This document shows, piece by piece, positions 34,652-43,442 of a DNA stretch of 64,000 nt; positions within the stretch are counted from its first letter, which is position 1, and every line of letters starts with the position of its first letter. Origin of the DNA: CAZXEU01 sp965207385 (GTDB lineage: Bacteria; Bacteroidota; Rhodothermia; Rhodothermales; Bin80); NCBI GenBank assembly GCA_965207385.1, contig CBDBLZ010000021.1, positions 310,001-374,000 on the forward strand. Reading direction: 5' to 3'. A model generated the notes under the pieces. That model did not search any database. It was given only the letters and a program-made list of their open reading frames with translations, and was not told where the DNA came from. Position numbers and translations under genes: made by a program.

Positions 34652-36067
34652 TCAGTTGCCAGATCTGAAAGTATCGTATAGGGGTATTCCCCGTTCGTCA
34701 AAGAATTCGAAATAGATGCGCGGCTCGGCGCCCGGAACAACGCGCATCTGCAGGAATCCACCCGATGCTTCCTGCATGACATACGGTTGCCGGATAGTCG
34801 CATCCGGATCCGTGGAAAGCGGATCGCCCGGCATGCGTCCCACACGGGAATTGGCATCCACGAGCGCACCCGAGGAGAATTCCTCAAGGCCGCTCGGGTG
34901 TATGGAGTGGTACTGCCAGTGGCGATCCCCGCAGACTATGTAAAAGTTGCGCGCCAGGTCCTCCTCCGCCAGAAACGCGAAGAATTCGTCCCGCTCGTAC
35001 TGGAATCCCTGAAGATTGGCATGGTTGTCCCGCTTGTAGGCATCGTCTGGGCCGATCATGGGCGTCGGTGAAATCAGCACGCGGAAGGTGGCGTCACTCT
35101 CCCTGAGCGTCCGCATGAGCCAATCGCGCTGCGTCTTGCCCCAGATGGTCTTGCCGGGCCCGTCCGGCATGGTATTGGGGCTGCGGTAATCCCGTCCCTC
35201 GACGAGCCAGATCTGCAGGTCCCGGGAAATCCGGTACGTGCCGTAGGTTATCGAATCTGGCGAGACCGGTAGCTGCTCCAGAAACATTTCTCTGCCAAGC
35301 CGCGGCAGCGGCAGCCTGTCGCCGGTATTGTCGCAATCGTTGTACCGGTAGTCATGGTCATCCTTTTCCCAGTAGGTGGGCACATTCCGGAACAGCTCGC
35401 GAAATCGGGGCCGCACGAACTGTTCGTGGTAGCAGCGCCGGATCCCTTCACGGTCCGTCGCCACGCCCAGCGGCTGGTAGCTCGCGTCATAGTACACGTT
35501 ATCTCCGGTGCCGACGAAGTAGTCCGGCTCCAGCCCGAGAATCGTCTCCAGCCCAGGGAAGCCGAGCGCGCTGTCGGCACCGTGGTACCGCAATCCAGGA
35601 TCACGATAGAATCGGTCGTAGTTCATGCCAGTTACCACGACCAGGCGCACCTCGCGGGACTCTTCCGCGCCGCCGAGTGTCCGGAATTTGCCCCACTGGC
35701 CGGCTATTGCGTCCAGGGAATCGGCTCCGTACCACAGGCGATACCTGTACCGGGTGCCCGGCTCGAGGCCGGCCAGGACGGTCTTCACGATGTAGTCCCT
35801 CTCTGGTCCGGCACGGCGCCACGAAGTAGAAAAGCCCGCATTCGCACCGGGCGCCTGGACCACTTCCCACCGCGCCCAACCTTCGCATCCGTTAAGGTCA
35901 TGTCCGCGCAGCCGGTCTCCGTCTGTCAGGCGGGCCTGCAGTATGGCACCGGTTTCGGTCACGCGCCCGGCCATTATGCCCTGACCTAGACTGATATCGT
36001 GACAATCCTGGGCCGCGGCACCTGCTGAAATAGCGAGGCAAAGCGCTGTGAGGCCGAGCGTCTTCAT
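34652..36067 (-). CDS. PhoD-like metallophosphatase, secreted
   Basis: A 471-residue alkaline phosphatase D-type protein with a signal peptide (LGLTALCLAISAGAAAQ). The N-terminal PhoD_N beta domain (GRVTETGAILQARL) is followed by the metallophosphatase domain: VGTGDNVYYD, EKDDHDY and CGDRHWQYH carry the expected metal ligands. The family hydrolyses phosphomonoesters or diesters using Fe and Ca. Its start overlaps the stop of the upstream TIM-barrel gene by four bases (ATGA), so the two are translationally coupled. Its role among sugar oxidation genes may be release of phosphate from substituted glycans, which is inference. Confidence 0.88.
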   Translation of the reverse strand: MKTLGLTALCLAISAGAAAQDCHDISLGQGIMAGRVTETGAILQARLTDGDRLRGHDLNGCEGWARWEVVQAPGANAGFSTSWRRAGPERDYIVKTVLAGLEPGTRYRYRLWYGADSLDAIAGQWGKFRTLGGAEESREVRLVVVTGMNYDRFYRDPGLRYHGADSALGFPGLETILGLEPDYFVGTGDNVYYDASYQPLGVATDREGIRRCYHEQFVRPRFRELFRNVPTYWEKDDHDYRYNDCDNTGDRLPLPRLGREMFLEQLPVSPDSITYGTYRISRDLQIWLVEGRDYRSPNTMPDGPGKTIWGKTQRDWLMRTLRESDATFRVLISPTPMIGPDDAYKRDNHANLQGFQYERDEFFAFLAEEDLARNFYIVCGDRHWQYHSIHPSGLEEFSSGALVDANSRVGRMPGDPLSTDPDATIRQPYVMQEASGGFLQMRVVPGAEPRIYFEFFDERGIPLYDTFRSGN

Positions 36068-36945
36068 CCCGTCACGCTGCTAACCTGGTCTTGCAGGGCC
36101 CGGTAGGCCCCGGCCAGTTCCGCAGTCTTGTTTCGCCAGCGGCATTCCACAGATATGCGTCCGGAATAGCCCACGGACATGAGCGCTTCAAAATAGGACG
36201 TGAAGTCGTCCCCGTGTGTGCCGGGCGCAGCGCGGTCCGTATTCTCTGCAACGTGGAGGTGCTTTGTGTAACGGCCGGCGATCAGCACGTCCTCCGCGTT
36301 TCTGCCTTCCTGCATTACGTGGTAGATGTCGAAGGTAAGGCCCACGGCCGGATGTGCCACGCGATCCAGCACGGCAACCGCCTCTGGCACCGTGTTCAGG
36401 AAATTGGTCTCCTGGCTCCGGAGCGGTTCCACGCACACGGTTATGCCCCACTCCTGGGCCATGGGTGCCATTTCGGTCAGCACGCGCGTGAATTGGCGCG
36501 TAGCCTCGTCATGCGGAAATCCCTCGGGTACGAACCGCGCCCCACCGCTGCCAAAGACGATATGCTCTATCCCGATACTGCGTGCGCGCCTGAAGGCCGC
36601 GGCTGCGTATGCCATGACCGCCTCCATGTCAAGGTCAGGGCCCACAACCTTTAGAGAGCCCGGCAGGAACAGGTTGGCCACCGGCACGGGCACGGGAAGC
36701 GATGCCGTAACTTCTGCATTGGCGGCAAACGCCTCCTCCGGCGCGCCAGGTACCAGAAGATTCTGCACCGAGGGCTCAATGTACCGGTAGCCGGCGGACA
36801 CGAAGTCTGCGTACTCCGCCACGGGTCCGCAGACGCCGATGCTCAGAAACTCCGCCCGCCCGGAGCCGCAGGCGCCTGCAAAGGCGGCAGCCACGGCTGA
36901 CGCCGACTGCATGAGAAAGCTGCGCCTGGAAACGGAAGCACTCAT
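36064..36945 (-). CDS. Tat-exported isomerase/epimerase-like TIM barrel
   Basis: A 293-residue TIM barrel of the sugar phosphate isomerase/epimerase family, the third in this operon. It begins with a Tat signal (SRRSFLMQSASAVAAAF) and a possible lipobox (AGAC, Cys26). Barrel features are YIEPSVQNLL, CVEPLRSQETNF, LTFDIYHV, HLHVAEN and ISVECRW, which resemble hydroxypyruvate-isomerase or tagatose-epimerase-type enzymes. Export to the periplasm argues against a sugar-phosphate substrate. I chose the ATG at 36945 since it opens the signal. It lies four bases after the LarA-like gene and overlaps the PhoD start. Confidence 0.87.
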   Translation of the reverse strand: MSASVSRRSFLMQSASAVAAAFAGACGSGRAEFLSIGVCGPVAEYADFVSAGYRYIEPSVQNLLVPGAPEEAFAANAEVTASLPVPVPVANLFLPGSLKVVGPDLDMEAVMAYAAAAFRRARSIGIEHIVFGSGGARFVPEGFPHDEATRQFTRVLTEMAPMAQEWGITVCVEPLRSQETNFLNTVPEAVAVLDRVAHPAVGLTFDIYHVMQEGRNAEDVLIAGRYTKHLHVAENTDRAAPGTHGDDFTSYFEALMSVGYSGRISVECRWRNKTAELAGAYRALQDQVSSVTG

Positions 36946-36949
36946 GTGG

Positions 36950-38224
36950 TTACACGGCACCTGGCCGCAGCTTGTACAATCGCTCGCCTGCGCGCTCCGC
37001 AAGCAGCAATCCTTCGGATTCCCTGCTTCGCCACGCGTCGATGTCTATGTGCGCCGGATCAATATAGCCAAGACCCATGCTCTCGCAGCGCTGCCGCGAG
37101 ATCCGGCTGGCCAGCGTTACTCTAATCCTCGGCCTTTCCCGCCCATGCGAGTAGGTAGCCTCGCCGCGAACGTGCGCGGAATGTGCCAGAACCGCCCAGG
37201 GGTACCGGCCATAGCGATCCCAATGATGCAGGAAATACGCACTGCCGTGAAACCCGATTTCTTCCAGCATCGCACCGTGCGTAATGGAAAACTCGCTGAT
37301 GTGGGGGGCATAGAGGATGATCTCTCCGCCGTCCATGATTGCCGGCTCCAGCTTGTATACACCCTTTGCGCCAGTCCAGAGGTCGTCGTACATCTCGGGT
37401 ATTACGGCCAGCGCGCGCCGAAACGGCTCTTCTACCCACCTGATGTGCAGCTGGCCCGAATGCCTGGCGGCGGAGAGCCACGCAGCTTCGGGCGAGCCCA
37501 CATACAAGCCGGCAAGGCCGTTGCCGCCGACAACCATACTGGCGCAGCTTCTGGGAGTAGGGATGAGGCTGGCCGCCCGGTCGATGAGGGCCCGAACCGG
37601 CGTGTGAAGCGTACCTATGACAGACCGACATCCGAGAAGGGCACCAAGCCAGTGCGTAACATTGATGATCTCGCCTCCGCTGATGCCCGGAAAAAAATAC
37701 TTGTTGCCGCCAGAGAAACCTGCCACTTCATGCGGAAACACCGGACCGCAGATCAGGATATGGTCGCACTCGAGGGCTGCGCGGTTGATCGTCACTACAA
37801 GCTCCTGGCGAAGCCTGTCCTTCGTAAGCAACGAGACTTCGCTCGCAGACAGCGTGCCAAGCGTTGCAAGTTGCCCGGGCTCATTCCAGCGATGATTGGA
37901 GATGCCCACGCTGGCGTAGCGACCCGAGCGTTCCGATTTCGAGATGCCGACGAGGCGCAGAATGGCCTCCTCGCCAAGCGCCGGATGCGTGCCCAGAGCC
38001 ACAATGAAGTCCAGCTGCGCCGCCTCGCGCAGCAGCATGTCGCTGAGCAGCCGAAAGAGCATGGGAACAGGGGCCGTTCGTGTCGCGTCCGGAATGATGA
38101 CCAGAATGCGGCGCCCGGCCAGCGAAGCCCCTGCAAGACCTTCGGCAAGCACGCTGCGTACCTCGGCCTCGGTCAAAGGCCGGTCCGTATGCGCCATTCC
38201 GATCGCACCATCACGCTTTTCCAT
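36950..38224 (-). CDS. LarA-like (DUF2088) 2-hydroxyacid racemase/epimerase
   Basis: A 424-residue protein of the lactate racemase LarA family. Family landmarks are IIPDATR (43-49), GTHPA with His80, FPHEVAGF with His165, and SGGNKYFFPG with Lys175; in LarA the matching Lys carries the nickel-pincer (NPN) cofactor and the His residues perform the racemisation. Homologues act on many 2-hydroxyacids including sugar acids, which fits the adjacent lactonase and hydroxyacid dehydrogenase genes. The cofactor-making larB, larC and larE are not in this window. It is the first gene of the 12-gene operon. The ATG at 38224 leaves only 20 bases to the divergent sulfatase; the ATG at 38197 is an alternative. 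Confidence 0.88.
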   Translation of the reverse strand: MEKRDGAIGMAHTDRPLTEAEVRSVLAEGLAGASLAGRRILVIIPDATRTAPVPMLFRLLSDMLLREAAQLDFIVALGTHPALGEEAILRLVGISKSERSGRYASVGISNHRWNEPGQLATLGTLSASEVSLLTKDRLRQELVVTINRAALECDHILICGPVFPHEVAGFSGGNKYFFPGISGGEIINVTHWLGALLGCRSVIGTLHTPVRALIDRAASLIPTPRSCASMVVGGNGLAGLYVGSPEAAWLSAARHSGQLHIRWVEEPFRRALAVIPEMYDDLWTGAKGVYKLEPAIMDGGEIILYAPHISEFSITHGAMLEEIGFHGSAYFLHHWDRYGRYPWAVLAHSAHVRGEATYSHGRERPRIRVTLASRISRQRCESMGLGYIDPAHIDIDAWRSRESEGLLLAERAGERLYKLRPGAV

Positions 38225-38244
38225 CAATTGCGATAGCTTTACCC

Positions 38245-39786
38245 ATGACTCTTCGTTGTCTTGCAACCGTTGCCGCACTTGTAACAGTCAGCTGCCAGGA
38301 CCCGGCTCCTCCCAATATCGTCATCATTTTGGCTGATGACATGGGGTACTCGGACATCGGCGCATACGGCGGCGAAATAGGCACGCCGAACCTGGACCGT
38401 CTCGCGGAAGACGGGTTGCGTTTTCGCCAGTTCTACAACGCCGGGCGGTGTTGTCCGACGCGGGCAGCACTCCTTACGGGTCGGTATCCGCACCAGGTCG
38501 GCATGGGAGCCATGGTCAGTTCACTGGGCAGCGACCCCACGGCCGGTCCATACCAGGGCTACCTGAGCGACCAGAGCCTTACGATCGCGGAAGCGCTTAG
38601 GCCGGCCGGATACCGGACCTATATGTCCGGAAAGTGGCACGTAGGCGAGAAACCTGAGCACTGGCCACGGCGGAGGGGATTCGACCGCTACTTCGGCCTC
38701 ATCAGCGGCGCGAGCAGCTATTACGAAATCATCCGCGACCAGCCGCGCGTGCGGCAGATGGCTCTGGACGATGACCAGTGGGAGCCCCCTGCAGACGGCT
38801 TCTACATGACGGACGCATTTACGGACTATGCGGTCCAGTTTCTCGATGCGCACGCGCAGGAGCAGCCTTCGCAGCCGTTCTTCCTTTACGTGGCCTATAC
38901 GGCACCGCACTGGCCGCTGCATGCGCCTACGGAGGACATCGAGCGCTATCTCGGCAGATACGATATCGGCTGGGACTCGCTGCGCGCGGAGCGTCACCGC
39001 CGAATGCTGGAACTGGGCATCATCGACGAGCGCTACGGATTGTCCCCGCGACCCGCCGCCCTGGGCGCCTGGGCGACCACTTCCAACAAGGAAGACTGGT
39101 CTCTGCGCATGGCCGTATACGCGGCCATGGTGGACCGAATGGACCAGGGCATCGGCCGAATCCTGGAGCAGCTGGCAGCGATGGACGCTATGGACAACAC
39201 GCTTCTGTTCTTTCTTTCAGATAACGGCGGCTGCGCCGAGAGCGTGGAGGGACGGGCATTGCACGACACCACAAAGGCACCCGGAGAGCAGGGATCGTAC
39301 GTCGCCTACCAGGAGGCATGGGCCAATGCATCCAATACGCCCTTTCGCCTGTACAAGCAATGGACGCACGAGGGCGGCATCGCTACGCCCTTTATTGTCC
39401 ACTGGCCGCAAGGCATTGCCCGCCCGGGCCGAATAGTCGACAGTCCGGGTCACGTCATTGACCTCATGAGCACGGTGCAAGAGGTAACCGGGATCGACGC
39501 AGTGCCGACCGAGGGCATGAGCTTGCGGCAGATCTTTGCGGCGCAGGAGGCTATAGCTGAGCCGCGGCTGCTGTTCTGGGAGCATATCGGCAACCGCGCC
39601 GTGCGAGAGGGCGACTGGAAGCTGGTCCGCAATCGCCGCCTCGAAAGCTGGGAGCTCTACAACCTTGAGGAAGACCCGACCGAACTGCGCGATCTGGCGC
39701 CGCTGCTGCCGGGCGAAGCCCGGCGCCTGGAGGACTTGTGGCAGGAATGGGCCCGCGAGGTTGGGGTATTCGACCGTGAGGGATAA
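38245..39786 (+). CDS. Arylsulfatase (type I), lipoprotein
   Basis: A 513-residue type I sulfatase. The signal ends with VTVSC (Cys17), giving a lipoprotein. Metal ligands are ADDMGYSDIG (30-39), and the formylglycine motif is CCPTR (69-73), with Cys69 being the residue modified, followed by LLTGRYPHQVGMG, which places it in the AtsA-like arylsulfatase branch. SDNGG and the C-terminal DWKLVRNR segment are present, so it is full length. It is divergent from the LarA-like gene by about 20 bases and may share regulation with that operon. The formylglycine-generating enzyme must be encoded elsewhere. Confidence 0.9.
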   Translation: MTLRCLATVAALVTVSCQDPAPPNIVIILADDMGYSDIGAYGGEIGTPNLDRLAEDGLRFRQFYNAGRCCPTRAALLTGRYPHQVGMGAMVSSLGSDPTAGPYQGYLSDQSLTIAEALRPAGYRTYMSGKWHVGEKPEHWPRRRGFDRYFGLISGASSYYEIIRDQPRVRQMALDDDQWEPPADGFYMTDAFTDYAVQFLDAHAQEQPSQPFFLYVAYTAPHWPLHAPTEDIERYLGRYDIGWDSLRAERHRRMLELGIIDERYGLSPRPAALGAWATTSNKEDWSLRMAVYAAMVDRMDQGIGRILEQLAAMDAMDNTLLFFLSDNGGCAESVEGRALHDTTKAPGEQGSYVAYQEAWANASNTPFRLYKQWTHEGGIATPFIVHWPQGIARPGRIVDSPGHVIDLMSTVQEVTGIDAVPTEGMSLRQIFAAQEAIAEPRLLFWEHIGNRAVREGDWKLVRNRRLESWELYNLEEDPTELRDLAPLLPGEARRLEDLWQEWAREVGVFDREG

Positions 39787-40163
39787 CAGGGCCCGACCCT
39801 CGCCGAGCCTTCCGCCCTACTGACGAACCTGCGGGTGCCATTCGGCCGCTGGCAGGTTGCCCGACTACTCCTGTTGCTCGGTGCCGGGAACTTGCGGACA
39901 TGCCTGATTGCCTGTCAGGCAATTGCATCGCGGCACTGCCACACGTTTGAGCCCCGTCCCCGCAAAACTGCAATGCCCAGTGCATTGACGTGGGCCTGGG
40001 CCGAACTGATAGGGCCCAATCGACTGTCTTCGCCTTGGCAAGCCGCACCTGTATACCGAAATGTGCGTGAATTGGCGAGCACGTCGGACACCCGTTTGGG
40101 CAGCTACGGACCGGTACCTTACCTTGGACGCCTCCACTGTGCGATATAGAAGAGACATAGAAA
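39787..40163. other. Intergenic region with two mutually exclusive hairpins
   Basis: No gene is visible here. TGCCTGA (39901-39907) can pair with TCAGGCA (39915-39921), and ATTGCCTG (39907-39914) can pair with CAGGCAAT (39916-39923); both are perfect and share bases, so only one can form at a time. The promoter of the WD40 gene should lie further right, but I cannot identify it. Confidence 0.45.
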
Positions 40164-42335
40164 ATGTATCGATTCTTTGTTGCGACCTTGCTAGTCTCCA
40201 GCAGCATCGTATTGCCCGCGGCCTCTCAGCCCATCTGGACGACTCCCGCACCGCTCGGCAATCCCGGAACTGTCCGGAGCGTGGCATACACGGCAGACGG
40301 AAGCCTTGTGATTTCCGGAGGAGTAGGGGGCCAGGTGAAGATGTGGGATGCCATAACGGGAGCATACGTGGCCACGCTGGAGACCCAGAAGCTTGAAATC
40401 AATGCGCTGGCGGTATCACCTGACAGCTCCCGGCTTGCGATGGGAGCGGTTGACGGCACGGTCCTGCTCTGGGACCTTGAGACGCGCGAAATTGCCGCCA
40501 GCGCAGACGCCCATGCCTTGCGTGTAACCTCGCTGGCCTATTCGCCGGACGGCACCACGCTGGCGTCGGTTTCCGAAGAGCCCGTGATCAAGCTCTGGGA
40601 TGCGGCATCGCTGGAAAATAAGGGCTCGCTCGATGGCCATCTCGTCGCCATAACCTCTGTTGCATTTTCGCCTGACGGCGCCATGCTGGCCACAGGGTCA
40701 TTGGACCAGACCGTGAAGCTGTGGGATGTCGAAAGCCGGCAGAATAGAGCCACGCTACCGGGCCATACGCAATGGGTAACATCGGTAGCCTTTTCCCCCA
40801 ATGCACCGCTGCTGGCATCCGGGTCGCTGGACGAGACGGTAAGGCTCTGGAATACTGCCACGCTGCAGGAAGTCGCAACGCTTCAAGGACATTCCAACTG
40901 GGTCTCCGTGGTCCGCTTTTCACCGGACGGGGCAAGGCTCGCCTCCGGTTCCTTCGACGAGACCATCAAGATCTGGGATACCTCTACGAATCTGATCGAA
41001 ACATCCCTGTATCGGCACAGAGACTGGATAACCTCCCTGGCGTTTTCGCCGGATGGCAGGGAACTGGTTTCCGGATCGGAAGACCAGACCGTCGCTTACT
41101 GGGACCTCGACTCCGGTGAGCGCCTTGCAAGGATAGGCGGCATCGTGGTCAATGCCGTGGCGATTTCGCCCGACGGGGCCGAGGTGGCGTCGTCGCTGTC
41201 TGATGGCACGGTGCAGCTCTGGGATTCGGCAACGGGCGAAGAGCTTCGTGATTTCACCGGACACAGGGAAGGCGTGACGTCCGTCATCTTCTCGCCCTCG
41301 GGCGACACGCTCTATACTGCAGGCGCCGATGCAACCGTAAGGAGGTGGGATGCGGAGACCGGAGCCGGTCTGGATACCCTGGTAGCCCACGAAGAGTACA
41401 TCTCGTCCATGGTCATGTCGGAGGACGGATCTACGCTGGCCACCCTTTCCTACGACAACTTTGTCAAGGTCTGGAGCGCCGAGACGCTGACCCAGACCGC
41501 CAGATTCGTCGGTTCAGGTTTTCGCTCGTGGCAGACGTCCATTGCACTCTCCGGCGACGGATCTCGGCTTGCGATAGGCTCAGGCGGCTTTGCATCCGAA
41601 ATCACTATCACGGAGACGGCTACCAGTGAGGAAGTAGCCCGATTGTCGGGCCATGGATCCTATTCTCTCGTAAGTGCAATCAGTTTTTCCCCCGACCAGG
41701 TACAGTTGGCCTCGGGAAGCCTCGGATTCGGGTTTGAGGGTGGAGTAAGACTCTGGGATCTTGCATCCGAGGCCAGAACCGGAGAGTTTCCCGGGCATGA
41801 TAACGGAACCCGCTCCCTTGCCTATTCACCGGACGGTAGCATTATCGTGTCGGGCGGCGCCGAAGACGGCGGCTCACTAAAGGTCTGGAACACCGGGGAC
41901 GACACCGCCATAGCGACGCTCAGTGGCCATGCAGGGGCTACCAATTCCGTCGCATACTCCATGGACGGTACCCGCGTGGTCACGGGCGGCGATGATGGTA
42001 CGATAAAGCTCTGGGATGCCACTAACTGGGTTGTGCCGCCGCTTAGCACATCGCCGTACAGCGGGTTGCCAGGCGAAGGAATGAGCCTGGTACACTATCC
42101 CAATCCCTTTAGCCGGGAGGCAACTGTAGAGTATGCGCTGCCACAGTCCGGCCACGTCCACCTGGCCGTCTACAATGTGCTCGGACAGCGCGTAGCCGTC
42201 CTTGTAGATGCCGACCAGCCCACGGGTGCGCATTCGGTCCGCTTTGATTCCGGCCACCTGCCGAGCGGCATATACCTTTATCGTCTCGTATCCGGAAGCC
42301 GGGGGCTGACGGGCACCATGACGCTCAGGAGATAG
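40164..42335 (+). CDS. Secreted 14-repeat WD40 protein with type IX sorting domain
   Basis: A 723-residue secreted protein. A signal peptide (FFVATLLVSSSIVLPAAS) is followed by 14 recognisable WD40 repeats, each with the pattern V(T/N)S(V/L)AFSPDG ... GS.D.T(V/I).(L/I)WD, which fit exactly two seven-bladed propellers. Repeats 11 and 12 are the most diverged. The last 75 residues are a type IX secretion sorting domain: YPNPF at the start, then YALPQSGHVHLAVYNVLGQRV, SGIYLYRL and a final basic LRR. Such domains send proteins through the outer membrane in Bacteroidota relatives. The role is probably binding of a protein or surface partner; no enzyme motif is seen. The gene stands alone. Confidence 0.9.
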   Translation: MYRFFVATLLVSSSIVLPAASQPIWTTPAPLGNPGTVRSVAYTADGSLVISGGVGGQVKMWDAITGAYVATLETQKLEINALAVSPDSSRLAMGAVDGTVLLWDLETREIAASADAHALRVTSLAYSPDGTTLASVSEEPVIKLWDAASLENKGSLDGHLVAITSVAFSPDGAMLATGSLDQTVKLWDVESRQNRATLPGHTQWVTSVAFSPNAPLLASGSLDETVRLWNTATLQEVATLQGHSNWVSVVRFSPDGARLASGSFDETIKIWDTSTNLIETSLYRHRDWITSLAFSPDGRELVSGSEDQTVAYWDLDSGERLARIGGIVVNAVAISPDGAEVASSLSDGTVQLWDSATGEELRDFTGHREGVTSVIFSPSGDTLYTAGADATVRRWDAETGAGLDTLVAHEEYISSMVMSEDGSTLATLSYDNFVKVWSAETLTQTARFVGSGFRSWQTSIALSGDGSRLAIGSGGFASEITITETATSEEVARLSGHGSYSLVSAISFSPDQVQLASGSLGFGFEGGVRLWDLASEARTGEFPGHDNGTRSLAYSPDGSIIVSGGAEDGGSLKVWNTGDDTAIATLSGHAGATNSVAYSMDGTRVVTGGDDGTIKLWDATNWVVPPLSTSPYSGLPGEGMSLVHYPNPFSREATVEYALPQSGHVHLAVYNVLGQRVAVLVDADQPTGAHSVRFDSGHLPSGIYLYRLVSGSRGLTGTMTLRR

Positions 42336-42418
42336 TTCTGCTTCAACCCGGAGGAGCGCCCAGCCCGGTATCCGCAGGGTGCTACGCCAGGCAGAGCGGC
42401 AGCCAAGCGTCTTCTCCG

Positions 42419-42441
42419 GCAGGTCGCGTAGAACCTGCTTT
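42419..42441 (+). terminator. Weak terminator-like hairpin after the WD40 gene
   Basis: GCAGGT (42419-42424) and ACCTGC (42433-42438) form a 6-bp stem with an 8-base loop followed by TTT. It is about 85 bases beyond the WD40 stop and before the SDR gene, so it may end that transcript, but the T-run is very short. Confidence 0.3.
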
Positions 42442-42487
42442 CCCCGCCCGGAGTAGGTGTTCGCTCCGTTAACTGTCGCATAGTGCC

Positions 42488-43213
42488 ATGTCCAGAACCA
42501 TCCTGATTACCGGTGCCAGCACGGGCATTGGGGCAGCCACTGCGCTGCGGCTAGCCCGTGGCAACAGGCTGCTGCTGCATCACCATCAGACACCCATCGA
42601 ACCCGTGGCGAAAGCCGTCCGCAAAAAGGGCGGAGAGGCCTGGGGCCTCAGGGCCGACCTGTCAGTGGAATCCGGCTGCCGCGAGCTGATGAGCGCCGTG
42701 CGCGAGCACGCGGAGTCTCTGGATGTGCTGGTCAACAATGCCGGCGCCTTGCTCGAGCGTCACAGCGTCGAAACGGTCCGCTGGGAATTGATGGAAAGGA
42801 TTTTCTCGCTGAACACGTTTTCCGCGATGCTCCTGACGCGGCTGGCCGTCCCGCTGCTAGCGCGAGGTACCAGTCCATGCATCGTCAACGTTACTTCCGT
42901 CGCCGCGCGAAACGGTGCGCCGACGGCCACGCTCTACGGCGCAGCAAAGGGGGCCCTCGATTCCTTTACGCGCGGCTCCGCCAGGGAGCTGGCTCCGCGG
43001 ATCAGGGTAAATGCCGTAGCTCCGGGAATAATCCTGACACCATTCCACGAGAGATATACCTCGCCCGAACGCCTGGAAGCCATGCTTGCCAGTACCCCGC
43101 TGGGCGAACACGGCGAGAGCGAACACATTGCCGACGCCGTGGCATTCCTGATAGAGAACACGTTCATTACCGGCGAAACGGTGGACGTTAACGGCGGTCT
43201 GTTCATGCGTTAG
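42488..43213 (+). CDS. Short-chain dehydrogenase/reductase
   Basis: A 241-residue cytoplasmic classical SDR. The cofactor motif TGASTGIG is at 8-15, NNAG at 83-86, and the catalytic Ser137, Tyr150 and Lys154 (YGAAK) are all in place; VDVNGG is near the end. Arg-rich segments after beta-2 hint at NADP use. Relatives oxidise or reduce sugars, polyols or acyl groups; specificity cannot be inferred. The gene follows the WD40 gene by 152 bases and converges on DUF2911. Confidence 0.92.
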   Translation: MSRTILITGASTGIGAATALRLARGNRLLLHHHQTPIEPVAKAVRKKGGEAWGLRADLSVESGCRELMSAVREHAESLDVLVNNAGALLERHSVETVRWELMERIFSLNTFSAMLLTRLAVPLLARGTSPCIVNVTSVAARNGAPTATLYGAAKGALDSFTRGSARELAPRIRVNAVAPGIILTPFHERYTSPERLEAMLASTPLGEHGESEHIADAVAFLIENTFITGETVDVNGGLFMR

Positions 43214-43442
43214 GCCCGCGGCATCGGCAATCAGTGCCTCTGCGCGATCTGCGCTGCCCTGACATGGATCACTGACGCGCGCGTCCAGCCGACGCACACA
43301 ATCCCCGTAGCGGGGCGTCCGGGGCTGTGACGGCCGAAAAAGCCACCCCTCGGTCCGCAGCGGCAGCAGACCATCGCAGCCTTGACGCACGGAATCAGGC
43401 GTGAATGCAGCCTTATTCGCAGCTGCTACAGAACCTGTCCGG

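Noticed and set aside
36839..38236. 465-codon plus-strand frame
   Set aside because: Antisense to the LarA-like and TIM-barrel genes, which have clear family motifs; the sequence is Arg/His/Pro-rich without any domain.
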